Of a stretch of DNA of 64,000 bases, positions 27,238-36,296 are shown in pieces. The number at the start of each line of letters is the position of its first letter. The stretch's first letter is position 1. Position numbers and translations under genes: made by a program. Source of the DNA: Nitrosopumilus cobalaminigenes (GTDB lineage Archaea; Thermoproteota; Nitrososphaeria; Nitrososphaerales; Nitrosopumilaceae); contig NZ_CP026993.1 in the NCBI RefSeq assembly GCF_013407145.1, positions 952,590 through 1,016,589 on the forward strand, in the 5' to 3' direction. The notes under the pieces were generated by a model. The model ran no database searches. It was not told the DNA's origin and saw only the letters and a program-made list of their open reading frames with translations.

Positions 27238-27441
27238 TTATTCCAAATTATGTGAAGATTTTCGTCTGAAGAGATTCACAAATTTGGCAATGGCTGTATC
27301 AATTGGACAAACCTCGCATGTAACAGTAGAAGAATGACCATCAAGATGTTTTTCAAATTTTTCACGAGACTCTAAAATGAGATCACATTTTTCACAATAC
27401 ACTTTTGCAATGTTATTTTTAGGGGATTTTGTCACAATCAT
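27238..27441 (-). CDS. Small C2H2 zinc-finger protein
   Basis: The 67-aa protein holds one finger: YCEKCDLILESREKFEKHL followed by DGH, giving C-x2-C-x12-H-x3-H. A second Cys pair (TCEVC) follows. The basic C-terminus FVNLFRRKSSH may touch nucleic acid. It is one of several small zinc-finger proteins of this lineage in the window (27773, 36635). It is divergent from the gene at 27486. Confidence 0.75.
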   Translation of the reverse strand: MIVTKSPKNNIAKVYCEKCDLILESREKFEKHLDGHSSTVTCEVCPIDTAIAKFVNLFRRKSSHNLE

Positions 27442-27455
27442 TTTGAGTAATTAGT

Positions 27456-27465
27456 GCTTATAAAG
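27456..27465 (+). promoter_or_regulatory. TATA-like box for the 98-aa gene
   Basis: GCTTATAAAG lies about 25 nt upstream of the ATG at 27486, the spacing expected of a leaderless archaeal transcript. The first six bases resemble the GCTTAAG boxes found in the mobile element (51832, 53101, 55819). Confidence 0.45.
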
Positions 27466-27485
27466 ATCCTGTTGAAAATCAAAAT

Positions 27486-27782
27486 ATGAGAAAAATTGCA
27501 GATAAAATAGTAACAATATTTTTTATAATTTTACTAGGAACATTGTGGTATTGTACAAAATGCTTTGTCAAACCCACAAAGTACAAAATAATCATTTATG
27601 ATATTTTAGGAAATCAAGTAAATGTTGATGGGGTTAGAACAAGTTTCAACACACCAAAAGTTGCAAATAATTACATTTCAGAATACCAAAACAGATTTTC
27701 ACAATATAGCTTTTCAATGGCGTCAGATATGCCAATCATTAAAAGAAATTGGTTGTTAGAAAAACTAAAAATTCAAAGATAG
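27486..27782 (+). CDS. Hypothetical protein with N-terminal membrane segment
   Basis: The 98-aa protein starts MRKIADKIVTIFFIILLGTL, a signal anchor or single membrane helix. The rest is a hydrophilic beta-strand-rich domain beginning KYKIIIYDILGN. No conserved motif is seen. Its stop overlaps the convergent zinc-finger gene by 10 bp. The function is unknown. Confidence 0.6.
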   Translation: MRKIADKIVTIFFIILLGTLWYCTKCFVKPTKYKIIIYDILGNQVNVDGVRTSFNTPKVANNYISEYQNRFSQYSFSMASDMPIIKRNWLLEKLKIQR

Positions 27783-28165
27783 TGTATTCTCATATGAACA
27801 TTTAGTTCAACCTGATACTGAGTAACATATCCACAGTGAGTACATGAAAACAATCCAGATTGTGATTCAGTTTCTGTTTTCTCTATCACTCTACCAGAAA
27901 TAGATGTAATGTTAATTACATCATTATTTGAAATTACAGCAAAATTACGACCTTCATCTATAGAATCTAAATATTCCTTAATTGCAGAAATGACTTTAGT
28001 AGTATCAAGAATTTCGTCATCATCCAATGATGATAAAGTAAATTGGTTATTCTTCAAAGTAGGAATTGCAGCCACCTGATCAGCCACATACACAAGCAAA
28101 TCATTTTTTACTGAAATTACATCTTTACAGTCAATAGTAAGCATAAGATAATGTGGTTGAATCAA
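27773..28165 (-). CDS. Protein with C-terminal C2H2 zinc finger
   Basis: The 130-aa protein has a mostly hydrophilic N-terminal domain (residues 1-100) with no recognised motif, and a single C-terminal finger FSCTHCGYVTQYQVELNVHM followed by RIH. This finger is of the classical C2H2 type (C-x2-C-x12-H-x3-H). The N-terminal half may be a ligand or partner domain. Divergent from the 128-aa gene at 28227. Confidence 0.75.
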   Translation of the reverse strand: MIQPHYLMLTIDCKDVISVKNDLLVYVADQVAAIPTLKNNQFTLSSLDDDEILDTTKVISAIKEYLDSIDEGRNFAVISNNDVINITSISGRVIEKTETESQSGLFSCTHCGYVTQYQVELNVHMRIHYL

Positions 28166-28226
28166 TATTTTAGTTTAACAATCATAGAAAATGATTATTA
28201 TGGATTAAGATGGTGAATGAGATGAC

Positions 28227-28613
28227 ATGGGAGATTCAGAGACATTTGGAGTTGAAAAAGATCATGGTGAAGAAGTTGTTTCATGGTTAAATGAACAAGC
28301 TAAAGCACAATCCAAGAAATTAGAAGCCAGATTATACGGATATACTGTAACAACGGAAAATTTCGGGGATTTTGAAATGTTTTCATGGATTGGCGATGTA
28401 CAAAATGCAAGAAAAATGATTATCAAAGCAAGTAAGAGATTCAAAGTAAAAGTTATCGAAGGAGGATACAAACCTAAAGAAAAAATGATCAAAATGAAAA
28501 AATTTGATTTTGCCAAAGTCAAAAAAGGAGATAAAACAATTGGGCAAATACAATTTGTAGCATCAAGATTCGGTAACAAAAATTGGGAAATTCAAGATGA
28601 AGAGCGTCATTAA
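28227..28613 (+). CDS. Conserved hypothetical protein
   Basis: The 128-aa cytosolic protein is basic in its C-terminal half (KPKEKMIKMKKFDFAKVKK). The pattern KMIIKASKRFKVKVIEGGY looks like a small alpha/beta fold. No family is recognised. It lies 24 bp before a dehydrogenase gene on the same strand and could share its transcript. Confidence 0.6.
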   Translation: MGDSETFGVEKDHGEEVVSWLNEQAKAQSKKLEARLYGYTVTTENFGDFEMFSWIGDVQNARKMIIKASKRFKVKVIEGGYKPKEKMIKMKKFDFAKVKKGDKTIGQIQFVASRFGNKNWEIQDEERH

Positions 28614-28637
28614 AAATAAAATATTGGATATGGTTCA

Positions 28638-29510
28638 ATGAAAAAAATTGGAATTATAGGATTAGGGATGTTAGGCAATGCAGTTGCATTACATTTGTTG
28701 AATTCAGATTTTGAAATAATTGCATACAATAGAACTAAAGAAAAAACAAATGAATTAAGAGAGAAGGGAGCCATAATAGCATCAACACCAAAAGAAGTTG
28801 CAGAAAAATCAGAATTGGTGATCATCGTAGTAAAGGATGCAGATGCAGTAAAACAAGTTTCATTTGAAGGAAATGGAATTATCAAAGGAATTCATGAGAA
28901 ATTAATTGTGGCAGATATGAGTACAATTGACCCATCAGAATCAAAAAATATCACAAAAAAATTTCTTGAATACAACATAAACAAACTAGACATTCCAGTA
29001 ATGGGAGGGCCCAATGTTGCAATTACAGGAAATTTGGTCATGATGGCATCTGGAAATAAAAATAGTTTTGAGGAGTGTAAAATAGTCTTTGACACTATTG
29101 CAAGCAAAGTTTTCCACCTGGGTGAAAGTGGAGTGGCCCACTCAGTGAAACTGGCAATGAATCTTCAAATCACCATGTTAGCATTGGCATTATCTGAAGG
29201 TATCACTCTTGTCAAAAAAGCAGATGTCGATCCCAAAATATTTCTCGAAATTTTAAACTCTACATATTTCAAAACAGGAATGAGTGAAAAAAAGGCATAC
29301 AAGATGATCGATGGCAAATACAATACAACGTTCACTCTAGCTAATTTGAAAAAAGATATCACCACGATTACAAATACTGCAAAAACTCTAGGAATTGAAC
29401 TACCTATGATTAGCAAAGCTGAAGAAGTATATGAAAATGCAATCAAAGAAGGTCTTGGAGATATAGATTATACAGGAATTATCGAGTATCTTAAAAAAAT
29501 TAATAGATAA
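28638..29510 (+). CDS. 3-hydroxyisobutyrate dehydrogenase-family oxidoreductase
   Basis: The 290-aa NAD(P)-dependent beta-hydroxyacid dehydrogenase has the N-terminal Rossmann motif KKIGIIGLGMLGNAVALHL. VMGGPNVAITGNLVMMASG is the substrate-binding loop, and SVKLAMNLQIT carries the catalytic lysine. Substrates in this family include hydroxyisobutyrate, tartronate semialdehyde and glyoxylate derivatives; the sequence does not decide. An SDR gene follows 65 bp downstream. Confidence 0.85.
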   Translation: MKKIGIIGLGMLGNAVALHLLNSDFEIIAYNRTKEKTNELREKGAIIASTPKEVAEKSELVIIVVKDADAVKQVSFEGNGIIKGIHEKLIVADMSTIDPSESKNITKKFLEYNINKLDIPVMGGPNVAITGNLVMMASGNKNSFEECKIVFDTIASKVFHLGESGVAHSVKLAMNLQITMLALALSEGITLVKKADVDPKIFLEILNSTYFKTGMSEKKAYKMIDGKYNTTFTLANLKKDITTITNTAKTLGIELPMISKAEEVYENAIKEGLGDIDYTGIIEYLKKINR

Positions 29511-29575
29511 AATAAGCAAAAATCACGAATAGAATTCAACAAAAATTCTATAAGTTATGAATACAGCATAGTATT

Positions 29576-30337
29576 ATGCGATTAAATGAAAAAGTTGCCA
29601 TAGTCACAGGAGCATCTAGTGACATTGGAAAAGGTATTGCAAAGAGATTTGCAGAAGAAGGTGCAAAAGTAATCCTAGTTGCAAGAAATTTGGAACGATT
29701 GGAAGCAACTAGAAAAGAAATTGGCAATGAAGAGTCCACAGCATCAATTTCATGTGATTTGACAGATGAATCCCAAGTATTGCAAGCTGTAAATCAAATT
29801 ATGGATACATATGGAAAAATCGATATTTTGGTAAATAATGCCGGAGCAATTAATGACCCAATACATTTTCACGAAATGCAAGATGCAGATATTAAAAAAT
29901 TAATTGACGTAAACTTGTTAGGAGTGTTTCATATGACAAAAGCAGCTTTAACAAAAATGTCAGATGTTAAAAATGGTGCAATAGTTAATGTGGGCTCAAT
30001 TTCTAGTGAAAGAGCAATTCCAAGAGTTCACTTGGCAGTATATTCATCTACAAAAGCTGCAATTTCGATGTTTACAAAATCAATTGCAGTTGAATATGCA
30101 AGAAGAAACATCAGATGTAATTGTGTAAATCCAGGAATTATTAATTCTGGAATGATAAAACCATATCTTGATGATCCTCAAGCAAGAAAAGTTCTTGAAG
30201 AAAGATTGCCACTTGCAAGAGTTGGAGAACCAGAAGATGTTGCAAATGCTGTACTTTACTTGGCTTCAGATGAAGCAAACTGGGTTACAGGAACCATTCT
30301 AAATGTAGATGGCGGCAAAACAGCTTCAGAAGGATGA
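29576..30337 (+). CDS. Short-chain dehydrogenase/reductase
   Basis: The 253-aa SDR has cofactor motif [16 protein letters not shown]; the central G of the usual TGxxxGxG is D, which is odd. NNAGAIN stabilises the sheet. The catalytic set is S in [10 protein letters not shown], and Y-x3-K in YSSTKAA. The C-terminal [11 protein letters not shown] is typical of FabG-like members. The substrate is unknown; 3-oxoacyl or sugar-type ketones are possible. Confidence 0.88.
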   Translation: MRLNEKVAIVTGASSDIGKGIAKRFAEEGAKVILVARNLERLEATRKEIGNEESTASISCDLTDESQVLQAVNQIMDTYGKIDILVNNAGAINDPIHFHEMQDADIKKLIDVNLLGVFHMTKAALTKMSDVKNGAIVNVGSISSERAIPRVHLAVYSSTKAAISMFTKSIAVEYARRNIRCNCVNPGIINSGMIKPYLDDPQARKVLEERLPLARVGEPEDVANAVLYLASDEANWVTGTILNVDGGKTASEG

Positions 30338-30370
30338 AAATCTTAAATTTGAAATTCACATACCTTATTT

Positions 30371-30568
30371 GTGGCAACTAGAGATGATCTAAAAAACGAT
30401 ATTCTAAAAGCTACAGAAGAACAGGAAAAATTAATGGCCCTAAGAAAACCATATCTCGGGTCTAAAGACAACGAAGATCAAATGAATGCATTTAGAATAA
30501 CAACTCAGATTATGAAATATGAGGATTTTATTCGAGATACAGAAAAACAACTTAGAACAATGAAATAA
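30371..30568 (+). CDS. Small helical hypothetical protein
   Basis: The 65-aa protein starts with GTG and is nearly all helical and charged (DDLKNDILKATEEQEKLMAL, then MKYEDFIRDTEKQLRTMK). It has no Cys or membrane segment. It lies 33 bp after the SDR gene on the same strand. Function is unknown. Confidence 0.6.
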   Translation: MATRDDLKNDILKATEEQEKLMALRKPYLGSKDNEDQMNAFRITTQIMKYEDFIRDTEKQLRTMK

Positions 30569-30583
30569 TTTTATACAAACGGA

Positions 30584-30703
30584 TCAAGATGAAGAGATCT
30601 TATTTTTTTTAGAGTAAGCACGATAACTAACTCCAGTTACTAGCATTACAACCCCTGTGATTACAGACCATATCAAAAAAGATACAAGTTCAGATTCATC
30701 CAT
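30584..30703 (-). CDS. 39-aa single-pass membrane protein
   Basis: A short minus-strand frame reads MDESELVSFLIWSVITGVVM and continues LVTGVSYRAY before a Lys/Ser-rich end. It has one membrane helix, an acidic N-terminus and a basic C-terminus, which would orient the C-terminus inside. It fills an otherwise empty 216-bp gap between genes of the opposite strand. The hydrophobic design supports a real gene, but nothing is known of its role. Confidence 0.5.
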   Translation of the reverse strand: MDESELVSFLIWSVITGVVMLVTGVSYRAYSKKNKISSS

Positions 30704-30802
30704 AGTTTCCTATGAAATGATAAACATCTAAAGTTTAGGTTGAGAACAAATTTTTCTCTCAAAGCATGAAACATCTAAATAGATTTGAAACTGACGGAAT
30801 TT

Positions 30803-31012
30803 ATGCCTGAATTTACATGTCCAGACTGCGGAAAACGACTATTTCATGAAAATGAAACAACATTAAAAGTCGAAGAGACAATTCATTCAAAATTCTGCAG
30901 AAAGGCAGAAGGAGAAACTCACAGTTTCATGCATAGAGATCCAGCACATATGGAAACTTTTGATTCAGAAAGAGAAAACGATTCCACAGGCACACCGGTA
31001 TTAAAAAAATAA
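30803..31012 (+). CDS. Small zinc-finger-like protein
   Basis: Starting from the ATG at 30803 (a TTG at 30785 could add six residues), the 69-aa protein begins MPEFTCPDCGKRLFHENETT. CxxC is followed by a His and Cys in IHSKFC, about 20 residues later, making a likely single zinc site. The C-terminal part is hydrophilic and His-rich (HSFMHRDPAHM). No family is recognised. Confidence 0.65.
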   Translation: MPEFTCPDCGKRLFHENETTLKVEETIHSKFCRKAEGETHSFMHRDPAHMETFDSERENDSTGTPVLKK

Positions 31013-31059
31013 CTAAACGACCTCAAAATTATATCCTAGGTAATCATCATTGAAATTAA

Positions 31060-32274
31060 TTGTCTGAAGAACATAATTATGATTTAGTAGTTGTTGGGGG
31101 AGGACCTGCAGGATCGTCAGCCGCATTTGCAGCTGCAACAAATGGAATCAAAGTTGCGCTACTTGAAAAAGAAGAATCCATTGCAGAAACAGTGAGAACT
31201 AGCGGAGTCACATGGATTCAAAATATTAAAGAATTTGGAATTCCAGATGATTGTTTTAATCCAATCAAAAATTTTTCATTTTGTTCACCAAATAATGAAG
31301 TTACAATTAGCGATGTTGTTCCAAGAGCTGCAGTATTGGATGTCAGAAAAACATACAGATGGTTAGCTAATGAAGCAAAAAAACAAGGAGTGGATATTTT
31401 TGTAAAGATGAATATCAAAAATATAATCAAAAATAAAAACGGAGACATTATAGGAGTTAAAGGAATAGGTTCCAACGGAGAAACAACATTTCATTCCAAA
31501 GTGGTAATTGATGCAACAGGATTTCCTTCAACAGTTTGTAAAGCAATGGGATTTGCAACTCAATGGGAAAGGTTTGGCGCAGGTGCAGAATATGAAGTAA
31601 AAGCTGAAAATGTTGATGAAGATACATGGTGGTTAATGGTAGGGCAAGAATATTCCCCAGCTGGATATGCGTGGATTTTCCCATTAGGGAATAATATCGT
31701 AAGAATCGGTGTAGGGGTAGGAAAGCCTGAATCAAATGTCGACCCCACACAAAGACTCAAAGAAATCATGGAGAAAAAATTAGGCCCAATAAAAAAACTA
31801 GGAGAATTAACTGAGATAGAATTTCACTATGGGTTAATTCCCAATGACGGATTGTCTAGAAAAACAGTTTTCAATAATTTGATTCTGGTTGGAGATTCAG
31901 CAGGACAAGCAAATCCATTGGTATTGGAAGGAATCAGATATGCAATAAAATTCGGAAGAGTTGCAGGAAAAGTAGTAGCAGATGCAGTAAAGTCAGGAAA
32001 AACAGATGAAAAATCACTTTATCCTTATGAGGAGAATTGGAGAAAAGAGATTGAATCAAAAATTAATTCAGCAGGAAAAGTTCAAGATAGATGGATAGGG
32101 TTAACAGATGATGAATGGGACAAAGAGCTAGACATCATTAAAGAATTAAAATCTGAAGAATTCATTGATTTTATCAAAGCAGATTTTGGATTATCCAACA
32201 TGATCAAACTAGCAACTCACCATCCAAAACTTGCGGTAAGACAGCTCTTTAATTTAGTAAAAGGGAAAAAATAA
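31060..32274 (+). CDS. Geranylgeranyl reductase-family FAD oxidoreductase
   Basis: The 404-aa flavoprotein starts at TTG. The FAD motif is DLVVVGGGPAGSSAAFAA, and the family-specific region LVGDSAGQANPLVLEGI includes the GD-x-A motif that contacts FAD. Archaeal members saturate the isoprenoid chains of membrane lipids. GWAWIFP-like AGYAWIFPLGNNIVRIGVG is also typical. No lipid gene is adjacent, so the exact substrate (lipid or chlorin-like) rests on family resemblance. Confidence 0.87.
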   Translation: MSEEHNYDLVVVGGGPAGSSAAFAAATNGIKVALLEKEESIAETVRTSGVTWIQNIKEFGIPDDCFNPIKNFSFCSPNNEVTISDVVPRAAVLDVRKTYRWLANEAKKQGVDIFVKMNIKNIIKNKNGDIIGVKGIGSNGETTFHSKVVIDATGFPSTVCKAMGFATQWERFGAGAEYEVKAENVDEDTWWLMVGQEYSPAGYAWIFPLGNNIVRIGVGVGKPESNVDPTQRLKEIMEKKLGPIKKLGELTEIEFHYGLIPNDGLSRKTVFNNLILVGDSAGQANPLVLEGIRYAIKFGRVAGKVVADAVKSGKTDEKSLYPYEENWRKEIESKINSAGKVQDRWIGLTDDEWDKELDIIKELKSEEFIDFIKADFGLSNMIKLATHHPKLAVRQLFNLVKGKK

Positions 32275-35232
32275 TTATTTTACATTAAAGAAATCAGTGA
32301 CTACTACATCATGATATTGTAATTGTGTAACATATACACCTGGTTCAAATGCTCTAGAAACAGTTTCAGTGAATAATCCCGAAGAATTATCTTTTAATGA
32401 AATCTCTTCAATCAAAGTTCCTCGTTGATCATAGACATCCACAAACAAATCCTCTCTAAAGGCAAGAGTCTTTTGAACAGCACCAGATACAATCAACTTG
32501 TCATCATCATAAATGGCTTCAACTACTGCCACACGAGAACGTACTGGAAGATATCTTTCTATGATAGTTTTTAATTCATTTAGATTGTCATCAACATCCT
32601 CAGCATCTTTATCTTTGAATGCAAATTCGATTTCATTAATTACAGAAGCAAATCGAGGATTTTCAAAATAACTCTCACCACCAAATGCTTCAGCAAATGA
32701 TTCTAATTCTTCAAATTCACGTGCAAGTTCAACCATACTCAAATCAGTAGCATTGTATTCATAGTCAAATTCTTCTTCAATATGCACGATTTGTGAAGCC
32801 TTTGAATCCTTATATTGCAACATTACAACATATAGTCCAGGATCAGCAGGAGCAATCCATTGTGTGAAAAAGTTGCCTTGTTTAGTATCAGTGAATTCAA
32901 GACTACTGTGTTTTGTTCCATCCATATTATAGACAGTGACATAGAGATTTTCTCGTCTATCAAAGGCAGATTTTTCTGTAGCCCCATTAATTACCCAAAT
33001 ACTTTTTTCAGCATCAAAGGAAATATCGTAAATAATACTAGAGTTATCTAATACAAGATATTTACTAAGATAATCTCCAATTTCAGAGATTTTTGATTCT
33101 GCATCAACAAAGTTTGCTAGTTCAATCATCTGATTGGCATCTGCCATTTTTTGATTATATTCATCCACATATTCTGAAAATCCTGTATTGTAAAATGAAG
33201 AAACCATGTTTGAGAAAGCATCTAGCTTTTTGCGGAATTCAATACGCTTGATTTCATCAGCAGTGTAACCCACTTCAGATCCTAATGGATCATCAGTGTA
33301 TGCTTTTGAAACTTGACTCCATTCATCAAACAAATCACGAACTAATTCATCTGCCTGATCAAGATCATTTTTAATCACAAGATCTCTCACATTATCAATT
33401 TTTTCATTGAATGTTTCTGTAAATTCAATATAATTTGGCAAGAATCTGTTTTTAGTTAAACTCAACTCAACTAAATTTTCAAGAGATTTTGCACGTTGTA
33501 AAATATCACTGGCTCTTACTTTGTATGCATCTTTATTGTAAGCATCCAAATCTTCTTGTATTTTTGGAGACATTTCACTAACCCAACTTAGTAAAACTTC
33601 AATTCTATCAATTCTAGTAATAGATGGATTTCCAGATTCCATTTGTTTGGCAGTATCCAAAATTCTCAAAGCATTATCAATCAAAAATAAATTTTCATAA
33701 TCTGCTTGCAATTCAGCCTTTTCTTTCATTGTTTTGTACTGAAACTCCAAAACTACCAAAGGATTTCTTTTCTCACGTAGTTCGGTCATAGATTCATCAA
33801 ACTCTAAAACAATTTCTAAAATATCATCAACTGAATCCGCATTTTCAACTCGTTCTAAAAGAGATTTCCAGTCTTCAACAAGAGAAGAGTCAATCCCACT
33901 CATTTGAGAAATTTCTACACTCTTACTGATTCGTGATGAAATATCTATAATCTGCACCATTTGGTGGATTTGGGATTCAGATTCCAAAATATCCTCAACT
34001 GAAGAGGCTAAAGCCAAATCCCGTTCCAAGGCACTCCAATCAGGTTGAATTAGATTGGCAAGATCCCCATTTTCTTCAGAATCAGAGGAAATGAACCTAT
34101 CAACACTATCAAGTTCTCGTAGCAAAATAGCTGCTTGATGTAATTCCGTAACTCGTATAGATGAGGCAATTAATTCATCAATGGATTCTTTGCCCATCAG
34201 AGAAGGCTTTAGAGACTCCCAGTCATTTTGAACCAATTTGTAAAGGTCACTTTGTTTTCTTGAAACCACGTCAAGATAGCGGGATTTTGAGAGAACATCA
34301 ATTAGTTCTCCAATTTCATCAGAATAAACAGGAGCAGTACCTCTTGCAAAAATAAATCCAACTTCGTTTTTGACAGATTTGCTCATCACAGTGTCAGATT
34401 TTTTCATTAAATTTAACAGAGTTTCTTCTAATTCATCAAAAGTTGGAGCTCTTTGATTGGATACTTTTTCAGGATTTACGTTTCTTACATCTACAAAGGC
34501 ATCAGTTAGCAAATCAATGGCTTTTGTTTTATCTCCTATCTCATAATAAAATACAGATGCAAAGATAATTTCATCAATAGATTTTGCAATTTCAAAAGAA
34601 ATTTCATCGTCATCTAATAATTGTTGTACAGAATCTAACGATGAAGATACAGCAGGTCTAATTAACGGATTAATTTCTGTAATTAAATCATCTACAAAGA
34701 ATTCATTCCAAAGTGAAACATACTCAGATTCTAATTCAGATAAATTGCTAGATGTTTGATTTGATACAGGGGAAGGAATGTCATACAAATTGCCAATAAC
34801 AGATCCTTGTTCAGATAACAAATTTTTGGCAGATGAAATCATTTGATCTTTTGTTGGTTCAGAGAAAGAACCAGATGAGACACTAAATGTTGTAGATGTA
34901 GAGTAATCCCCATAGAATAATTTAATTTCATATTCACCAGGAATTCCACAAATTCTTCCCTTTAGAGGGATTACATCTGTGATAAATGCACCATTAGACA
35001 GAGGCATCAATTGTTGAATTTGGCATATGTCACCTTGGGGATTAAAAATCTGCATAATTAGAAAAGAATCATCAACTATACTTGCAATCTGTCCATAAAC
35101 AAATAACGGCTCACCGCTTTCGTAATTTCCAAAATTCTCCAAGAGAGTAATTCTATCTGGAGTCTGAGCAGATGCATATACAGGCATCAAAAGAACAACA
35201 AACAGGCTCAATACTACTGGAATTCGGCTCAC
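32275..35232 (-). CDS. Large secreted protein, helical with Ig-like ends
   Basis: The 985-aa protein has an N-terminal signal peptide (VVLSLFVVLLMPVYASA). An Ig/MG-like beta domain lies at about 25-120 and two related ones near the C-terminus (about 745-835 and 905-985), with similar endings (PGLYVVMLQYKDS and PGVYVTQLQYHD). The middle is a long helical region rich in D/E/L, with repeated DDI/ADSVDDIL motifs, probably elongated. No C-terminal membrane anchor is seen. It may be a surface scaffold. The gene starts 3 kb upstream of the convergent reductase and ends flush with it. Confidence 0.7.
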   Translation of the reverse strand: MSRIPVVLSLFVVLLMPVYASAQTPDRITLLENFGNYESGEPLFVYGQIASIVDDSFLIMQIFNPQGDICQIQQLMPLSNGAFITDVIPLKGRICGIPGEYEIKLFYGDYSTSTTFSVSSGSFSEPTKDQMISSAKNLLSEQGSVIGNLYDIPSPVSNQTSSNLSELESEYVSLWNEFFVDDLITEINPLIRPAVSSSLDSVQQLLDDDEISFEIAKSIDEIIFASVFYYEIGDKTKAIDLLTDAFVDVRNVNPEKVSNQRAPTFDELEETLLNLMKKSDTVMSKSVKNEVGFIFARGTAPVYSDEIGELIDVLSKSRYLDVVSRKQSDLYKLVQNDWESLKPSLMGKESIDELIASSIRVTELHQAAILLRELDSVDRFISSDSEENGDLANLIQPDWSALERDLALASSVEDILESESQIHQMVQIIDISSRISKSVEISQMSGIDSSLVEDWKSLLERVENADSVDDILEIVLEFDESMTELREKRNPLVVLEFQYKTMKEKAELQADYENLFLIDNALRILDTAKQMESGNPSITRIDRIEVLLSWVSEMSPKIQEDLDAYNKDAYKVRASDILQRAKSLENLVELSLTKNRFLPNYIEFTETFNEKIDNVRDLVIKNDLDQADELVRDLFDEWSQVSKAYTDDPLGSEVGYTADEIKRIEFRKKLDAFSNMVSSFYNTGFSEYVDEYNQKMADANQMIELANFVDAESKISEIGDYLSKYLVLDNSSIIYDISFDAEKSIWVINGATEKSAFDRRENLYVTVYNMDGTKHSSLEFTDTKQGNFFTQWIAPADPGLYVVMLQYKDSKASQIVHIEEEFDYEYNATDLSMVELAREFEELESFAEAFGGESYFENPRFASVINEIEFAFKDKDAEDVDDNLNELKTIIERYLPVRSRVAVVEAIYDDDKLIVSGAVQKTLAFREDLFVDVYDQRGTLIEEISLKDNSSGLFTETVSRAFEPGVYVTQLQYHDVVVTDFFNVK

Positions 35233-35308
35233 AAGGATCCAAATCGAGGCTCATACTACTTAAAACTTGAGCAGCTATGATATCATAGATTTTTGTTTAT
35301 TTCGTAAA

Positions 35309-35524
35309 TTAAGCCATGGCAACTACCATCGAGTAGTTACCAGACTCAATTGTTGGCACAGCGTTGGTTTGGTTGGTCTGGTAAGACATACAAAATGAAT
35401 GGAATTGCACTTGAGTACATTTTTCACAGTGATTACAAATCATACTAGTTGGCTTGAAGCATTGAGAGCACTTTGTATTCTCAGATAAATTTCCACCACA
35501 ATTTCGGCATGATTCATCAGGCAA
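35309..35524 (-). CDS. Small double zinc-ribbon protein
   Basis: The 71-aa protein (TTG start) has Cys pairs CRNCGG, CSQCF, CNHCEKC and a lone FCM, probably two zinc ribbons. The C-terminus SYQTNQTNAV is followed by a short hydrophobic end. A similar YQTN string occurs in the cytoplasmic tail of the surface protein at 37013. The function is unknown; such ribbons usually bind nucleic acid or proteins. Confidence 0.7.
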   Translation of the reverse strand: MPDESCRNCGGNLSENTKCSQCFKPTSMICNHCEKCTQVQFHSFCMSYQTNQTNAVPTIESGNYSMVVAMA

Positions 35525-35611
35525 TTCTCTTCAGAATTAATTAAAAGAAATTGAATATAAGAGACACTGAGAAGTTGTTCATACTAAAGCTCAGTGAAAA
35601 GAAGATTATAA

Positions 35612-36265
35612 TTGAAAGAAAAAAGATTTGAAAATATGGATGGAGTGAGAAAAACTTTTGATGAATGGGCTCAAAATGGAAGAGCCGAATTAATGGAGAT
35701 GGAGCATGGCAAAAATGTTTTAAAATTTTTAAAAACAATATCTTTTGAAAAACCATTTACCTTTCTAGATGTAGGGTGTGGTAATGGATGGGTAGTTAGA
35801 AAAATTGCCAGTGAAAAAGAGTGTAAAAAAGCAGTCGGAATTGACAAGAGTAAGAAAATGGTCATTCAATCTAAAAAAAAGATTGAAAGTAAAAAAGAAG
35901 AGTATATTCACACAGACATTGAATCAATGAAATACAAAGGGAAATTTGACTTTATTTTTTCAATGGAGTCATTGTATTATGCAGACTCTATAGAAATAGC
36001 ACTAGAAAAAATATACAAATTATTAAAACCAGGGGGACAATTTTTCTGCGGTACAGATTTCTATACAGATAATAAATCAACAGCTAGGTGGGCAGGAATT
36101 ATGAAAATACAGATGCACCTTCATTCAAAAAAAGAATGGAGGAGTTTTTTCAAAAATGTAGGATTCGATGTAAAAACAAAACACATCAAAGATTTGAAAA
36201 ATAAGAAAAAATGGAAAAGAGAATACGGTACATTGTTCATCATAGGCACAAAACCTGCAAAGTAA
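35612..36265 (+). CDS. SAM-dependent methyltransferase
   Basis: The 217-aa class I methyltransferase starts with TTG at 35612; an ATG at 35636 would give MDGVRKTFDEW. Motif I is FLDVGCGNGWVVRKI, motif II is the acidic KAVGIDKSK loop and motif IV is FDFIFSMESLYYAD. The pattern fits a type 11 methyltransferase acting on small molecules or lipids, but no substrate is evident. It is followed by the RNase P RNA gene 31 bp downstream. Confidence 0.85.
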   Translation: MKEKRFENMDGVRKTFDEWAQNGRAELMEMEHGKNVLKFLKTISFEKPFTFLDVGCGNGWVVRKIASEKECKKAVGIDKSKKMVIQSKKKIESKKEEYIHTDIESMKYKGKFDFIFSMESLYYADSIEIALEKIYKLLKPGGQFFCGTDFYTDNKSTARWAGIMKIQMHLHSKKEWRSFFKNVGFDVKTKHIKDLKNKKKWKREYGTLFIIGTKPAK

Positions 36266-36296
36266 TACTCAAATTCAATGAGAGGTATGAGTTTTC

